From SIG565 sp045646145 (lineage in GTDB: Bacteria > Bacillota > Clostridia > Oscillospirales > Acutalibacteraceae), in contig JAZRKE010000079.1 in NCBI GenBank assembly GCA_045646145.1, forward strand, positions 1-6,396: 6,396 nucleotides of DNA. Direction: 5' to 3'. Position 1 is the first letter of the stretch. Each line of letters opens with the position of its first letter. Under the pieces are notes generated by a model. It made no database searches, was not told the origin of the DNA, and saw nothing but the letters and a program-made list of their open reading frames with translations. Shown here piece after piece: positions 1 to 6,071 of this stretch. The position numbers were made by a program, and so were the translations under genes.

Positions 1-29
1 CTTGGCTCACAGAACGACATGGCTACGAT

Positions 30-62
30 CCGACTTGACTGAGTTTTGATCACAGAAGTCGG
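30..62. repeat. REP-like imperfect hairpin
   Basis: CCGACTT (30-36) and AAGTCGG (56-62) are a perfect 7-bp inverted repeat. CTG (39-41) and CAG (53-55) extend the stem after a 2-nt bulge. The right arm runs into CGGTTCTCTGT (60-70), which resembles the CGGTTCTCTTGTGT of the hairpin at the other end of the window (6347-6359). No T-run follows, so it is not a terminator. It may be a decayed REP-type repeat of the kind mobilised by IS200-like (Y1) REP-associated transposases; that assignment is inferred from the motif. Bases 1-29 could be the 3' end of an upstream gene, but all three + frames are open there, with stops at 36, 42 and 48, so no coding call is made. Confidence 0.35.
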
Positions 63-127
63 TTCTCTGTCCTAACAAGATTTTCTATTTTTCACAAGTT
101 TTCATTTTAAAAAATCCTTTCTAAAAG

Positions 128-161
128 GGCGGTTGGTGTAAAAGCCAGCCGTCTTTTTTTT
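128..161 (+). terminator. Rho-independent terminator
   Basis: A 9-bp stem pairs GGCGGTTGG (128-136) with CCAGCCGTC (145-153), including two G-U wobbles. An 8-nt loop separates the arms and eight T residues (154-161) follow directly. It ends a + strand transcript whose gene lies left of the window, and it insulates the promoter element that begins 8 nt further on. Confidence 0.85.
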
Positions 162-168
162 GAAAAAA

Positions 169-226
169 TTTTTTAACCCTGACAAAAACTGTCAGGGTTT
201 GTTTATATAATAAACTTGCAGCTGTA
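169..226 (+). promoter_or_regulatory. Dyad-containing promoter, copy 1 (drives the DNRLRE gene)
   Basis: The element runs TTTTTT, then a perfect 10-bp inverted repeat AACCCTGACA (175-184) / TGTCAGGGTT (190-199) with a 5-nt spacer. Six nt later comes a consensus -10 TATAAT (206-211), then ACTTGCAGCTGTA (214-226) where transcription should start. No -35 hexamer lies 16-18 nt before the -10. The dyad covers that place, about -43 to -19, so it is either an operator or an activator site replacing the -35. A 58-nt copy at 1387-1444 is 45/58 identical with no gaps. The expected leader before the ATG at 256 is only about 38 nt. The stem plus the T-rich stretch after it could also act as a weak terminator, but one already stands just upstream. 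Confidence 0.65.
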
Positions 227-255
227 AATTGAATTTAAATATGGAGGTGATAACG

Positions 256-1386
256 ATGCAGTCTGTTTTAGGAGAAGTAGCAAGACTTCGTAACGGATAC
301 CCAATCAACATTGACTATCATAACAGCAATCGATACTGCTTGGTTGTACAGGAGGACAATGGCAGCAGAACAGCCTATTATTTCAGCACTCCTATTTATA
401 ATCTAAGAACACGTAAATTGGTTGATGTCGGATTTCAGTCTAATGGTGGAGTTGTATATTCTACGGGAAGTAATGCCAATATCACAATTTCCGAAAATGT
501 TCATATGGAAAACGCAGAGGCTTCCTGTGCTATTAATTTGCCTCAGAAGCCAATGCTTGTGTCTTCGCAAGAGGTGTGTTGTGGTAGTACGCTGCTAATT
601 CCAACTACTAATGGTATTGCAATGAAATGTAATGTTAAAGACAATGCTAAGGTTAGCTTTGTAATAGAGGTAGGAGAGCCGTTTCTTAATATAAGAGCAA
701 ATGATAAATGTTTTGCTTTAATGAAGGAGAATTTCAGACCTTTTGTTGTTTTTTCGTGTATTGGCAGTCTTGATTCGTCGGGGAATGTGATTGCTCCAGC
801 TAAAATGGAATATCAAAAATTAACCGACAAGAAGTATATGATTACAGTATCAGCAACAAGTCCATTGGCTCATTATGTTATGCTTGAAGGTAACCTTTAC
901 GAGAATAAACTGTTTCAGGATACAACCGTAGAAAGTATGAATCCATCCACCAACAACGCTTTTGGCAGTGTGGGGTTTATTGGTAATACATCATTATACG
1001 GAGAGCAATGGCTATATTCCAGACTTGATTATTCCAGAATATCTGAAATTATGGATAAACGAATTCAAAAGGCTGTGCTACATATACCGAAAATGAATCA
1101 AAGCAGGGTAGAGTTTAGTGCATTTAAGGTTTTGGCGCGTTTCTGTAGTTTTGGCTCTAACTGGAATAACAAAATTGCTGGTGGTGCACCTATTTCAGAT
1201 TCTTTATCTAACAGCGGGTATCAAAGCTTAGATTTTACATCATTACTTGTTGACCAGCGAACGAGAACAATTACTAGAACACAAGGATTTATTTTAAAAT
1301 CTAAAGTCAAGGGTAGCGGGTTTTCAGTAATTACAACCGGAGACAGCTATTTAGCACCGCAAATTATGGAAATTAATTATAAATAA
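256..1386 (+). CDS. DNRLRE-domain protein, leaderless
   Basis: The product is 376 residues. The ATG at 256 is chosen because GGAGGTGA (243-250), a near-perfect SD, sits 5 nt before it; the longer in-frame TTG start at 229 would place that SD inside the gene. Residues about 219-376 look like a DNRLRE domain, a beta-rich module usually found on large secreted or surface proteins. It starts with QDTTVESMNPSTN, continues with YSRLDYSRISEI and KAVLHIPKM, and ends with TTGDSYLAPQIMEINYK, which matches the family's typical Asp-x-x-x-x-Pro-x-Leu/Ile beta-strand ending. Residues 1-215 are beta-rich and not recognised. There is no signal peptide, membrane segment or LPXTG anchor, which is odd for this family. 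Eight cysteines are present, including C108-C109. It has its own dyad promoter, and the next gene's copy of that promoter begins immediately after this stop codon. A structural, surface-coating or adhesive role is inference; the DNRLRE call itself is fairly secure. Confidence 0.75.
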   Translation: MQSVLGEVARLRNGYPINIDYHNSNRYCLVVQEDNGSRTAYYFSTPIYNLRTRKLVDVGFQSNGGVVYSTGSNANITISENVHMENAEASCAINLPQKPMLVSSQEVCCGSTLLIPTTNGIAMKCNVKDNAKVSFVIEVGEPFLNIRANDKCFALMKENFRPFVVFSCIGSLDSSGNVIAPAKMEYQKLTDKKYMITVSATSPLAHYVMLEGNLYENKLFQDTTVESMNPSTNNAFGSVGFIGNTSLYGEQWLYSRLDYSRISEIMDKRIQKAVLHIPKMNQSRVEFSAFKVLARFCSFGSNWNNKIAGGAPISDSLSNSGYQSLDFTSLLVDQRTRTITRTQGFILKSKVKGSGFSVITTGDSYLAPQIMEINYK

Positions 1387-1444
1387 TTTTTTAACAGTGA
1401 CATTAGTTGTCAGGGTTAAGATTTATAATGTACTTGCAGCTGTA
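1387..1444 (+). promoter_or_regulatory. Dyad-containing promoter, copy 2 (drives the DUF1906-BIG2 pair)
   Basis: This is the second copy of the 58-nt element at 169-226, starting on the base after the stop codon of the preceding gene. Its arms are AACAGTGACA (1393-1402) and TGTCAGGGTT (1408-1417), the left one with two changes from copy 1. The 5-nt spacer, the 6-nt gap, TATAAT (1424-1429), the 2-nt gap and ACTTGCAGCTGTA (1432-1444) keep copy 1's layout exactly. The conserved parts are the dyad, the -10 and the start region; the linkers between them have drifted, as expected if protein contacts are under selection. The leader to the next ATG is about 70 nt and holds a 4-bp hairpin (1452-1463). 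Confidence 0.65.
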
Positions 1445-1505
1445 GAGAAATGGCTAAAAAGCCGAAATAAAAATTAAATTTATTAAATGAAAGAAGGTAA
1501 AAATT

Positions 1506-2318
1506 ATGGCATGTAGAAATGCTAAAAAAAACCAGGCGAAAGCCGAAAATGTGGTGGCTGAGTTAATTCAGCCTAAAACTAATGAAGTAACACAGGAAGA
1601 GACGGTGGGTAGACTTCTATTCGGAGTCGATTCACAAATACAGTCTAACGATGTTCTTCAAAATAATATCACCGAATTTGAGTGGGTGGTAAGGAACAAG
1701 GTGTATCCAAATTTCTGGGGAAGAAATCTTACGGGTGAAAATGCACTTACAAAAAAGGAAATAGATTTTCTTCACAGTAAGGGATGTAAAATCGCTGCAA
1801 TCTATAGTGATTCGGGACAAAAACAAACAGATGAGCAGGGACAGATTCTTGCAAAGAAGATAGATGTACTTGCTCTCGAACTGGGAATTCCCGAAGGTAC
1901 GGCAATTTTTTTAGAACTGGGCGAAAAAGAAACAGCAACACGCAATTTTATGCGTGGTTTTGCAGGTATGCTTATGACCGAAGGATTCACTCCTGGATTT
2001 AAAGCAAATACCGATGCGGCATTTGACTTTGACCGCCAATACAGCAGAGGTATGCAGACAGATAAGGAAATCTTCGAAAAATGTCTTATCTGGGCGGTAT
2101 CTCCCAGCCTTGCAGAATATGACCGTGTAACTACTACACATCTTATTCACCCTGATAATTGGGCACCATTTGCTCCATCCGGTATTACTCGAAACGATAT
2201 TGCTATCTGGCAGTATGGTCAGAACTGCCATCCTATTAATGACGATGCAGGTATTGAGACTACATTCAATGTTAACCTTGTCAAAAATGATAAGATTATC
2301 ATTGAAAAAATGTTTTAA
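1506..2318 (+). CDS. Rv2525c-like glycoside-hydrolase-like (DUF1906) protein, leaderless
   Basis: The product is 270 residues; AGAAGG (1492-1497) is the SD, 8 nt before the ATG. Residues 1-34 are polar and charged and probably disordered. Residues about 37-259 fit the beta/alpha-barrel fold of the Rv2525c-like/DUF1906 family, related to GH25 lysozymes. Seen in order are FGVDSQ (39-44, the N-terminal Gly-x-Asp), the LTKKEIDFLHSKGCKIAAIY stretch (81-100), TAIFLELGE (132-140), GFTPGFKAN (160-168), LIWAVSP (194-200) and IWQYGQN (234-240), with NVNLV (255-259) near the end. In this fold the first Asp and an acidic residue after the mid-barrel strand line the active cleft. Here that strand reads FLELGE rather than the usual hydrophobic-Asp pattern, so activity on peptidoglycan or another glycan is uncertain. 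There is no signal peptide. The BIG2 gene follows after 33 nt with no terminator between, indicating an operon. Confidence 0.8.
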   Translation: MACRNAKKNQAKAENVVAELIQPKTNEVTQEETVGRLLFGVDSQIQSNDVLQNNITEFEWVVRNKVYPNFWGRNLTGENALTKKEIDFLHSKGCKIAAIYSDSGQKQTDEQGQILAKKIDVLALELGIPEGTAIFLELGEKETATRNFMRGFAGMLMTEGFTPGFKANTDAAFDFDRQYSRGMQTDKEIFEKCLIWAVSPSLAEYDRVTTTHLIHPDNWAPFAPSGITRNDIAIWQYGQNCHPINDDAGIETTFNVNLVKNDKIIIEKMF

Positions 2319-2351
2319 CACCCATTGAAAAATTATTAGGAGGAAATAAAT

Positions 2352-4259
2352 ATGATATGTGTAGATTCCGTAACTGTAAAACCTAGTACAGTTACCTTAA
2401 CAGTGGGGGAATGGTATCACGGTGCTCATGCACAGGTGTGTCCTACAAATGCTACAAATAGAAATGTTAGATGGTTTACTGGTAAAACTGAAATCGTATC
2501 AGTAAACGAATCAAACGGATACATATATGCACGTTCAGTAGGAACTGCAAAAGTATTTGCGCAGGCAAAGGATGGTAGCGAAAAGTATGGGTATATTCTT
2601 GTAACAGTAACCGATAGCGTTAAAGTAAGCTCAGTTCAATTAAGTGAAAACACCTTACATTTGCAAAAGGGGCATAAACACAATCTTATAGCGACCGTGT
2701 GTCCTGAGAATGCTAAAAATAGAACAGTTGAGTGGTGCAGTAATAACGAATCCGTCGCTATAGTATGCAACGGAGAGGTATACGGTGTAGCGCCTGGTTA
2801 TGCAAGAATTAAAGCAACGGCAAATGATGGAAGCGGCAAATTTGATTTTTGTGATGTATATGTAACAGAGGATATTTTAGTGACATCTGTTACAATTAGT
2901 CCGTCAAGTAAAACTATGAACATAGGAAACTCCGCTTATCTATATGAAACGGTGTGTCCTACGAATGCTACAAATAAGTGTGTAAGTTGGAGTAGTAATA
3001 AATCTGGAATAGCAACTGTTAACCCAATTAGTGGACTTGTAACAGCTAATGGCGTGGGCACTGCTATTATTACTGCAAAAGCTACCGATGGTAGTGGCAA
3101 GGAAGGCACTTGCACTATTACGGTCAATGCATCGGTTGCTGTAACAGGTGTTGATGTGTGTCCAACAAGTCTTACTATGAATGTAGGCGACATAGAATAC
3201 CTATGTGCTTCAATTACACCAAGCAACGCCACAAACCAAACCGTGACATGGTGCAGCAGTAATGAGAATGTTGCAACTGTCGGATTATATACAGGTAAAG
3301 TTGCTGCAAAAAAAGCAGGTACTACTACAATTACCGCTACTACTGCTGACGGTGGGTTTCAGGCGCGTTGTATTGTGACAGTTATTATTGATACTGTAAC
3401 CATTAAAAAAGACGGTGCTTTCAATAAGGTTGTGTTTAATAACTCAGGTAAGGTATGGCGTTGTATTAACCATGATATGATTTTCAGTGATATTCCACTG
3501 GGTTCGCCTTTATATGATAGAAGTAAATTAAATTTTTATGGTCATACAGAGTATAATAATAACATAATTACTTATACAGACGATGAGATTAAATTGTTAT
3601 ATGCAATTGACCCATACGGCGTTGCTTATTATATTCAAAGATATGTAGTAGAATTGGATAAAACTTTGGAAGAAAAAGTGAAAGAAAAAGATAGAATCTT
3701 TAGATTACTGTTTCAAAGAGAACCAAAGTATTTTGCAAGAACAATAGAGGGAGTTTGGTATGAAGTTACTGAATATGAAGAAATAAACGATGTCTTATCA
3801 GAGTCAGAAACCATTTTTGGAATGCATACAATTTATGATGCTAGAACTTGGATTGAATTATTACAATTTGCAAGTACAATTATCGGAATTGCCTTTGGTA
3901 CAACGTTTATCGGTAGAATGTTATCAGATGGAATAAACATTATAACAACAGTTCATGTGGTTGCATTAGCTACCGATTTTAATACAGTGAAAAATGAACT
4001 TTCTGGATATGTTTCTGATACAGTGATAGGCCGATTAATAGAAGAACATTTTGATGATACTGTCATTGGTTGGGCAAGTGACTATGTTTCTCTATATGAT
4101 AGCTTGCAAGACCTATCAGATGCAATGACTTTGGATTTAAGTTACAGTAAGGCAGTTATTAACTATTGTGCATGTGATACAGGGTATAATGTTTTATTTG
4201 AAATGAAAAATGGAATGACATATAGACTGCATGATGTTTGTGACATAATTAATCAATAG
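2352..4259 (+). CDS. Four-repeat BIG2 (Ig-like) protein with an unrecognised C-terminal module
   Basis: The product is 635 residues; AGGAGG (2338-2343) is the SD, 8 nt before the ATG. Four BIG2 Ig-like repeats fill residues about 3-87, 91-172, 177-258 and 264-344. Each has the family pattern: V-x-hydrophobic-x-P at the start, a hydrophobic-x-x-G turn, PxNATN or a variant, W-S/C-S-x-N with VA/IA-T/I-V, G-x-V, a G-T/Y-A/T-x-I run and a closing T-V-T-V strand. BIG2 domains usually serve in adhesion or spacing on cell surfaces and phage particles. Residues 345-635 are not recognised: a mixed alpha/beta part (350-475), a hydrophobic stretch around 501-540 (LLQFASTIIGIAFGTTFIG, then IITTVHVVALA), and a short cysteine-containing tail. 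No signal peptide or anchor motif is visible. Seventeen cysteines, thirteen of them in the Ig region, are unusual for BIG2. The stop is TAG. A binding stalk carrying a C-terminal effector or membrane-contact module is inference. Confidence 0.85.
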   Translation: MICVDSVTVKPSTVTLTVGEWYHGAHAQVCPTNATNRNVRWFTGKTEIVSVNESNGYIYARSVGTAKVFAQAKDGSEKYGYILVTVTDSVKVSSVQLSENTLHLQKGHKHNLIATVCPENAKNRTVEWCSNNESVAIVCNGEVYGVAPGYARIKATANDGSGKFDFCDVYVTEDILVTSVTISPSSKTMNIGNSAYLYETVCPTNATNKCVSWSSNKSGIATVNPISGLVTANGVGTAIITAKATDGSGKEGTCTITVNASVAVTGVDVCPTSLTMNVGDIEYLCASITPSNATNQTVTWCSSNENVATVGLYTGKVAAKKAGTTTITATTADGGFQARCIVTVIIDTVTIKKDGAFNKVVFNNSGKVWRCINHDMIFSDIPLGSPLYDRSKLNFYGHTEYNNNIITYTDDEIKLLYAIDPYGVAYYIQRYVVELDKTLEEKVKEKDRIFRLLFQREPKYFARTIEGVWYEVTEYEEINDVLSESETIFGMHTIYDARTWIELLQFASTIIGIAFGTTFIGRMLSDGINIITTVHVVALATDFNTVKNELSGYVSDTVIGRLIEEHFDDTVIGWASDYVSLYDSLQDLSDAMTLDLSYSKAVINYCACDTGYNVLFEMKNGMTYRLHDVCDIINQ

Positions 4260-4271
4260 CAAATTGTCAAA

Positions 4272-4310
4272 AAGAATGATGGCTGTCTCGCAGAGTCAGC
4301 CGCCATTCTT
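4272..4310. terminator. Shared hairpin terminator between convergent genes
   Basis: AAGAATGATGGCTG (4272-4285) pairs with CAGCCGCCATTCTT (4297-4310), a 14-bp stem with one A-C mismatch and one wobble; CTC/GAG pairing in the loop could extend it. On the minus strand it is followed by a short T-run (complement of 4269-4273), so it mainly ends the minus-strand membrane-protein gene, whose TAA (4309-4311) overlaps the base of the stem. It starts 12 nt after the BIG2 stop, so it probably also stops or protects that + strand transcript, although the + side lacks a good T-run. Confidence 0.75.
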
Positions 4311-4845
4311 AAATTTCACGATATTCGAACATTTTTTTGTTATATGCTACAATATTTTTGCGCTTACCTACATTTATTAAATAGAAATCATCATATAAAT
4401 CACTACAGTGAAAAACGTTTTTATCCGGCATTTCAAACATATTTGACCATTTATAATTATTTGTGTCGGGAATGCGGTATTTACTTCCTAGGGAAAACAC
4501 TAATGTATACGGACGAGGTAAGATTAAAGAACGTGGCGGAGGTACGCGTTTATCTAATTTTCTTGTCACAAAATCGGATGAAATTGTAAAATTCTTAATT
4601 TTGCATAATGGTACAATAGCACGGATGAGATCATAAATATAAATCAGAGTTAAAAAAGCACAAAAAATTATCCAAAAAATTAAAATAAAATCTTTTACTT
4701 TTGCATGCAAATGAGGACCAAAGAAAAATAGTAGATAAGCAAATATCATAAGAGGTAATGTGGTGATCGATGTTGTTATTTCTTTAATTAATATTAATTT
4801 TAAATCACTTATAATGTTATCTCTTGTCAAAATTTCTTTTTGCAT
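4309..4845 (-). CDS. Two-helix membrane protein, unknown function
   Basis: The product is 178 residues. The ATG at 4845 is preferred because AAGGTGGTGA (4860-4851), one base from a perfect SD, lies just upstream; the in-frame GTG at 4857 falls inside that SD and would add four residues. Residues 1-23 are charged and amphipathic. Two hydrophobic helices follow at about 25-43 (ITTLPLMIFAYLLFFF) and 52-72 (DFILIFWIIFCAFLTLIYIY), joined by a short loop with GPHLHAK. Residues 81-178 form a soluble domain, probably cytoplasmic, with PYTLVFSLGSKYRIP, YKWSNMFEM and a DLYDDFYLINV strand region. I do not recognise the family; the layout recalls small Clostridia membrane proteins with a PH- or SH3-like C-terminal domain, which is only an impression. 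It shares its strand with the lipoprotein gene 130 nt upstream and could be co-transcribed with it. It converges on the BIG2 gene. Confidence 0.75.
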   Translation of the reverse strand: MQKEILTRDNIISDLKLILIKEITTSITTLPLMIFAYLLFFFGPHLHAKVKDFILIFWIIFCAFLTLIYIYDLIRAIVPLCKIKNFTISSDFVTRKLDKRVPPPRSLILPRPYTLVFSLGSKYRIPDTNNYKWSNMFEMPDKNVFHCSDLYDDFYLINVGKRKNIVAYNKKMFEYREI

Positions 4846-4975
4846 ACGATTCACCACCTTACTGTTCTATTATCTCATAGTACTCTCGAAGAACACTATC
4901 CTTTCAACCTGTAGCTTTTTTGCAATAAATCATTATTTTATAATCCGTTAATATTTCTTATGATCATAAAAGTTT

Positions 4976-5794
4976 TTAATAATAAGAAACTTTAACTTTG
5001 TATATAAGGTTGTGGTCATATATATGTGTTGGATCATCCTTATACATAACAATAAATTCGTTTAAATACGCAATGTTATTATATGCTGCTGTAGGTTCTT
5101 CGCCTAATTTGAAACTTGAGTTTTTTGAATCAAAGCAATAATATGCGTTTTCAGTTTTGATAACACCTGAAGCAGAAGATAATATTTTTTCATTAAAAGG
5201 CACCGTGCACACTAAAGACTGTGTGTATTCAGTCCCTTGAGTTTGTTTAATGTTGTATATTTTACCGCTTTTTTCCATAAACCAAATAACAGTAGAATTA
5301 TAGTTGGTATTTGTCCAATTAAGTATTCTGCCACGCTCACAGAATTCTTTAACCACACTACCAAAATCGTTATCTATGTTAGTAAATGATTTTTCTTTTT
5401 TGTTATAGGTGTAGGTTTTAAAATCGTCAGTTAGAACGGAAAGTTTATCAAGCTGGAAATGATAGTATATATAAATAAATTTGAGTTCGGTGTCAATTTT
5501 CCTGTAATTTTTTTCTGTTTCAGGAAAAATAATTTCTGAATCGTATTCATATAACTCATCATCAGTAGTGATAAAAAAACCCTCTAATGGACTGCCACTG
5601 TAAACTTTTATTTTTGTAGGAGCAATATCACATTTCCATTCATATACTTGGGACTCGTCGTGGGTCATATATTGTTTTTTTGAAATAGATAAGGCGGCAT
5701 TTGAAGAATTAGTTGTATCGGCATCAGAAGATTGGCATGCCGATAGCGACATTATTGTAAAAGCGGTTAATAATAATGACAACAGTTTTTTCAT
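4976..5794 (-). CDS. Lipoprotein with propeller-like repeats, unknown function
   Basis: The product is 272 residues; AAAGGAAAGA (5810-5801) precedes the ATG at 5794. Residues 1-20 are a type II signal peptide: MKKLL, a hydrophobic core, and the lipobox LSAC with the lipidated cysteine at C20. A Ser/Thr/Asn/Asp-rich linker (21-35) follows, so the mature protein should sit on the outer face of the membrane. The rest is beta-rich with loosely repeated strand-turn units: FFITTDDELYEY (73-84), LSVLTDDFKTYTY (118-130), VIWFMEKSGKIYNI (169-182), GVIKTENAYYCF (210-221) and EFIVMYKDDPTHIY (246-259). The spacing suggests a partial beta-propeller of the sort found in sensor or substrate-contact lipoproteins. 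The family is not recognised. A 15-bp Fur-like palindrome lies 75-89 nt upstream. No terminator is seen after the stop, so readthrough into the membrane-protein gene is plausible. Confidence 0.8.
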   Translation of the reverse strand: MKKLLSLLLTAFTIMSLSACQSSDADTTNSSNAALSISKKQYMTHDESQVYEWKCDIAPTKIKVYSGSPLEGFFITTDDELYEYDSEIIFPETEKNYRKIDTELKFIYIYYHFQLDKLSVLTDDFKTYTYNKKEKSFTNIDNDFGSVVKEFCERGRILNWTNTNYNSTVIWFMEKSGKIYNIKQTQGTEYTQSLVCTVPFNEKILSSASGVIKTENAYYCFDSKNSSFKLGEEPTAAYNNIAYLNEFIVMYKDDPTHIYDHNLIYKVKVSYY

Positions 5795-5838
5795 ACAACT
5801 TCTTTCCTTTCAATTTTTTTAAATAATAACATAAACAG

Positions 5839-5867
5839 CTACTATTATCTATATAAAATAACTTTTA
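5839..5867 (-). promoter_or_regulatory. Possible promoter of the lipoprotein gene
   Basis: Read on the minus strand, TTCACT and GATAAT are 17 nt apart (4/6 and 5/6 consensus matches), followed by a leader of about 40 nt to the ATG at 5794. The -35 abuts and partly overlaps the palindrome at 5869-5883. The region is so AT-rich that chance hexamers are expected, hence low confidence. Confidence 0.3.
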
Positions 5868-5868
5868 G

Positions 5869-5883
5869 TGAAAATAATTTTCA
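5869..5883. promoter_or_regulatory. Fur-like 7-1-7 palindrome (candidate operator)
   Basis: TGAAAAT, one central base, ATTTTCA is a perfect 7-1-7 inverted repeat. It has the geometry of Fur-family boxes and differs from the TGATAAT-N-ATTATCA consensus at one symmetrical pair. It lies at the expected -35 of the lipoprotein gene, a repressor position, and directly after the stop codon of the small upstream frame. In DNA this AT-rich a few such palindromes are expected by chance in the window, so the assignment is tentative. Confidence 0.35.
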
Positions 5884-6063
5884 TTATATTGTTGTCCCAC
5901 TATAAGTTGTATGAAATGTTATGTGTGTTTTAGTCTTTTTTTCTATAACATTTCCAAAAAGTTTAGTAGAGTTTTCTCCTGAAACTAATTTTGTGGGTGG
6001 ATTTGAAATTGCAATTTTTCCTTTTTTAGTGCAAAAGAATTTAATTGATTTATCTTCACTCAT
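5884..6063 (-). CDS. Small hypothetical protein (intact part of a longer frame)
   Basis: The 59-residue product starts MSEDKSIKFF and is Lys/Thr-rich with alternating hydrophobic strands (KIAISNPP, KLFGNVIEK, THITFHTTYSG), which looks like a small beta-rich fold. The ATG at 6063 has AAAGGA (6072-6067) only 3 nt upstream, a short spacing. An in-frame ATG at 6093 would add ten residues but has no SD. No family is recognised and no signal peptide is present. It may instead be the remnant of the longer amber-interrupted frame described separately. It lies upstream of the lipoprotein gene on the same strand. Confidence 0.4.
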   Translation of the reverse strand: MSEDKSIKFFCTKKGKIAISNPPTKLVSGENSTKLFGNVIEKKTKTHITFHTTYSGTTI

Positions 6064-6071
6064 TTTTCCTT

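Noticed and set aside
1..48. C-terminal end of an upstream gene
   Set aside because: All three + frames are open with plausible short peptides and different stops, so no frame can be chosen.
169..226. Sigma-54 or spore sigma promoter in the dyad element
   Set aside because: No GG/GC pair at sigma-54 spacing, and no convincing -35/-10 pair for spore sigma factors; TATAAT fits the housekeeping -10 best.
1450..1470. Six-codon upstream frame (MAKKPK) in the DUF1906 leader
   Set aside because: No SD, and short ATG frames are expected by chance; only the small GGCT/AGCC hairpin is worth noting.
1911..2321. 136-codon minus-strand open frame opposite the DUF1906 gene
   Set aside because: It is fully antisense to a gene with clear family motifs and a good SD, and its own product has no recognisable feature; shadow frame.
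2936..3232. 98-codon minus-strand open frame opposite the BIG2 repeats
   Set aside because: Antisense to well-supported Ig repeats; Val/Pro/Leu-rich product that mirrors the Thr/Asn/Val-rich coding strand.
4344..4951. Two + strand open frames opposite and upstream of the membrane-protein gene
   Set aside because: No SD, composition of a reverse complement, and one crosses the promoter and SD of the minus-strand gene.
4958..4969. 12-bp perfect palindrome TTATGATCATAA downstream of the lipoprotein stop
   Set aside because: Weak AT-rich stem with no T-run and no gene start nearby; likely chance in such DNA.
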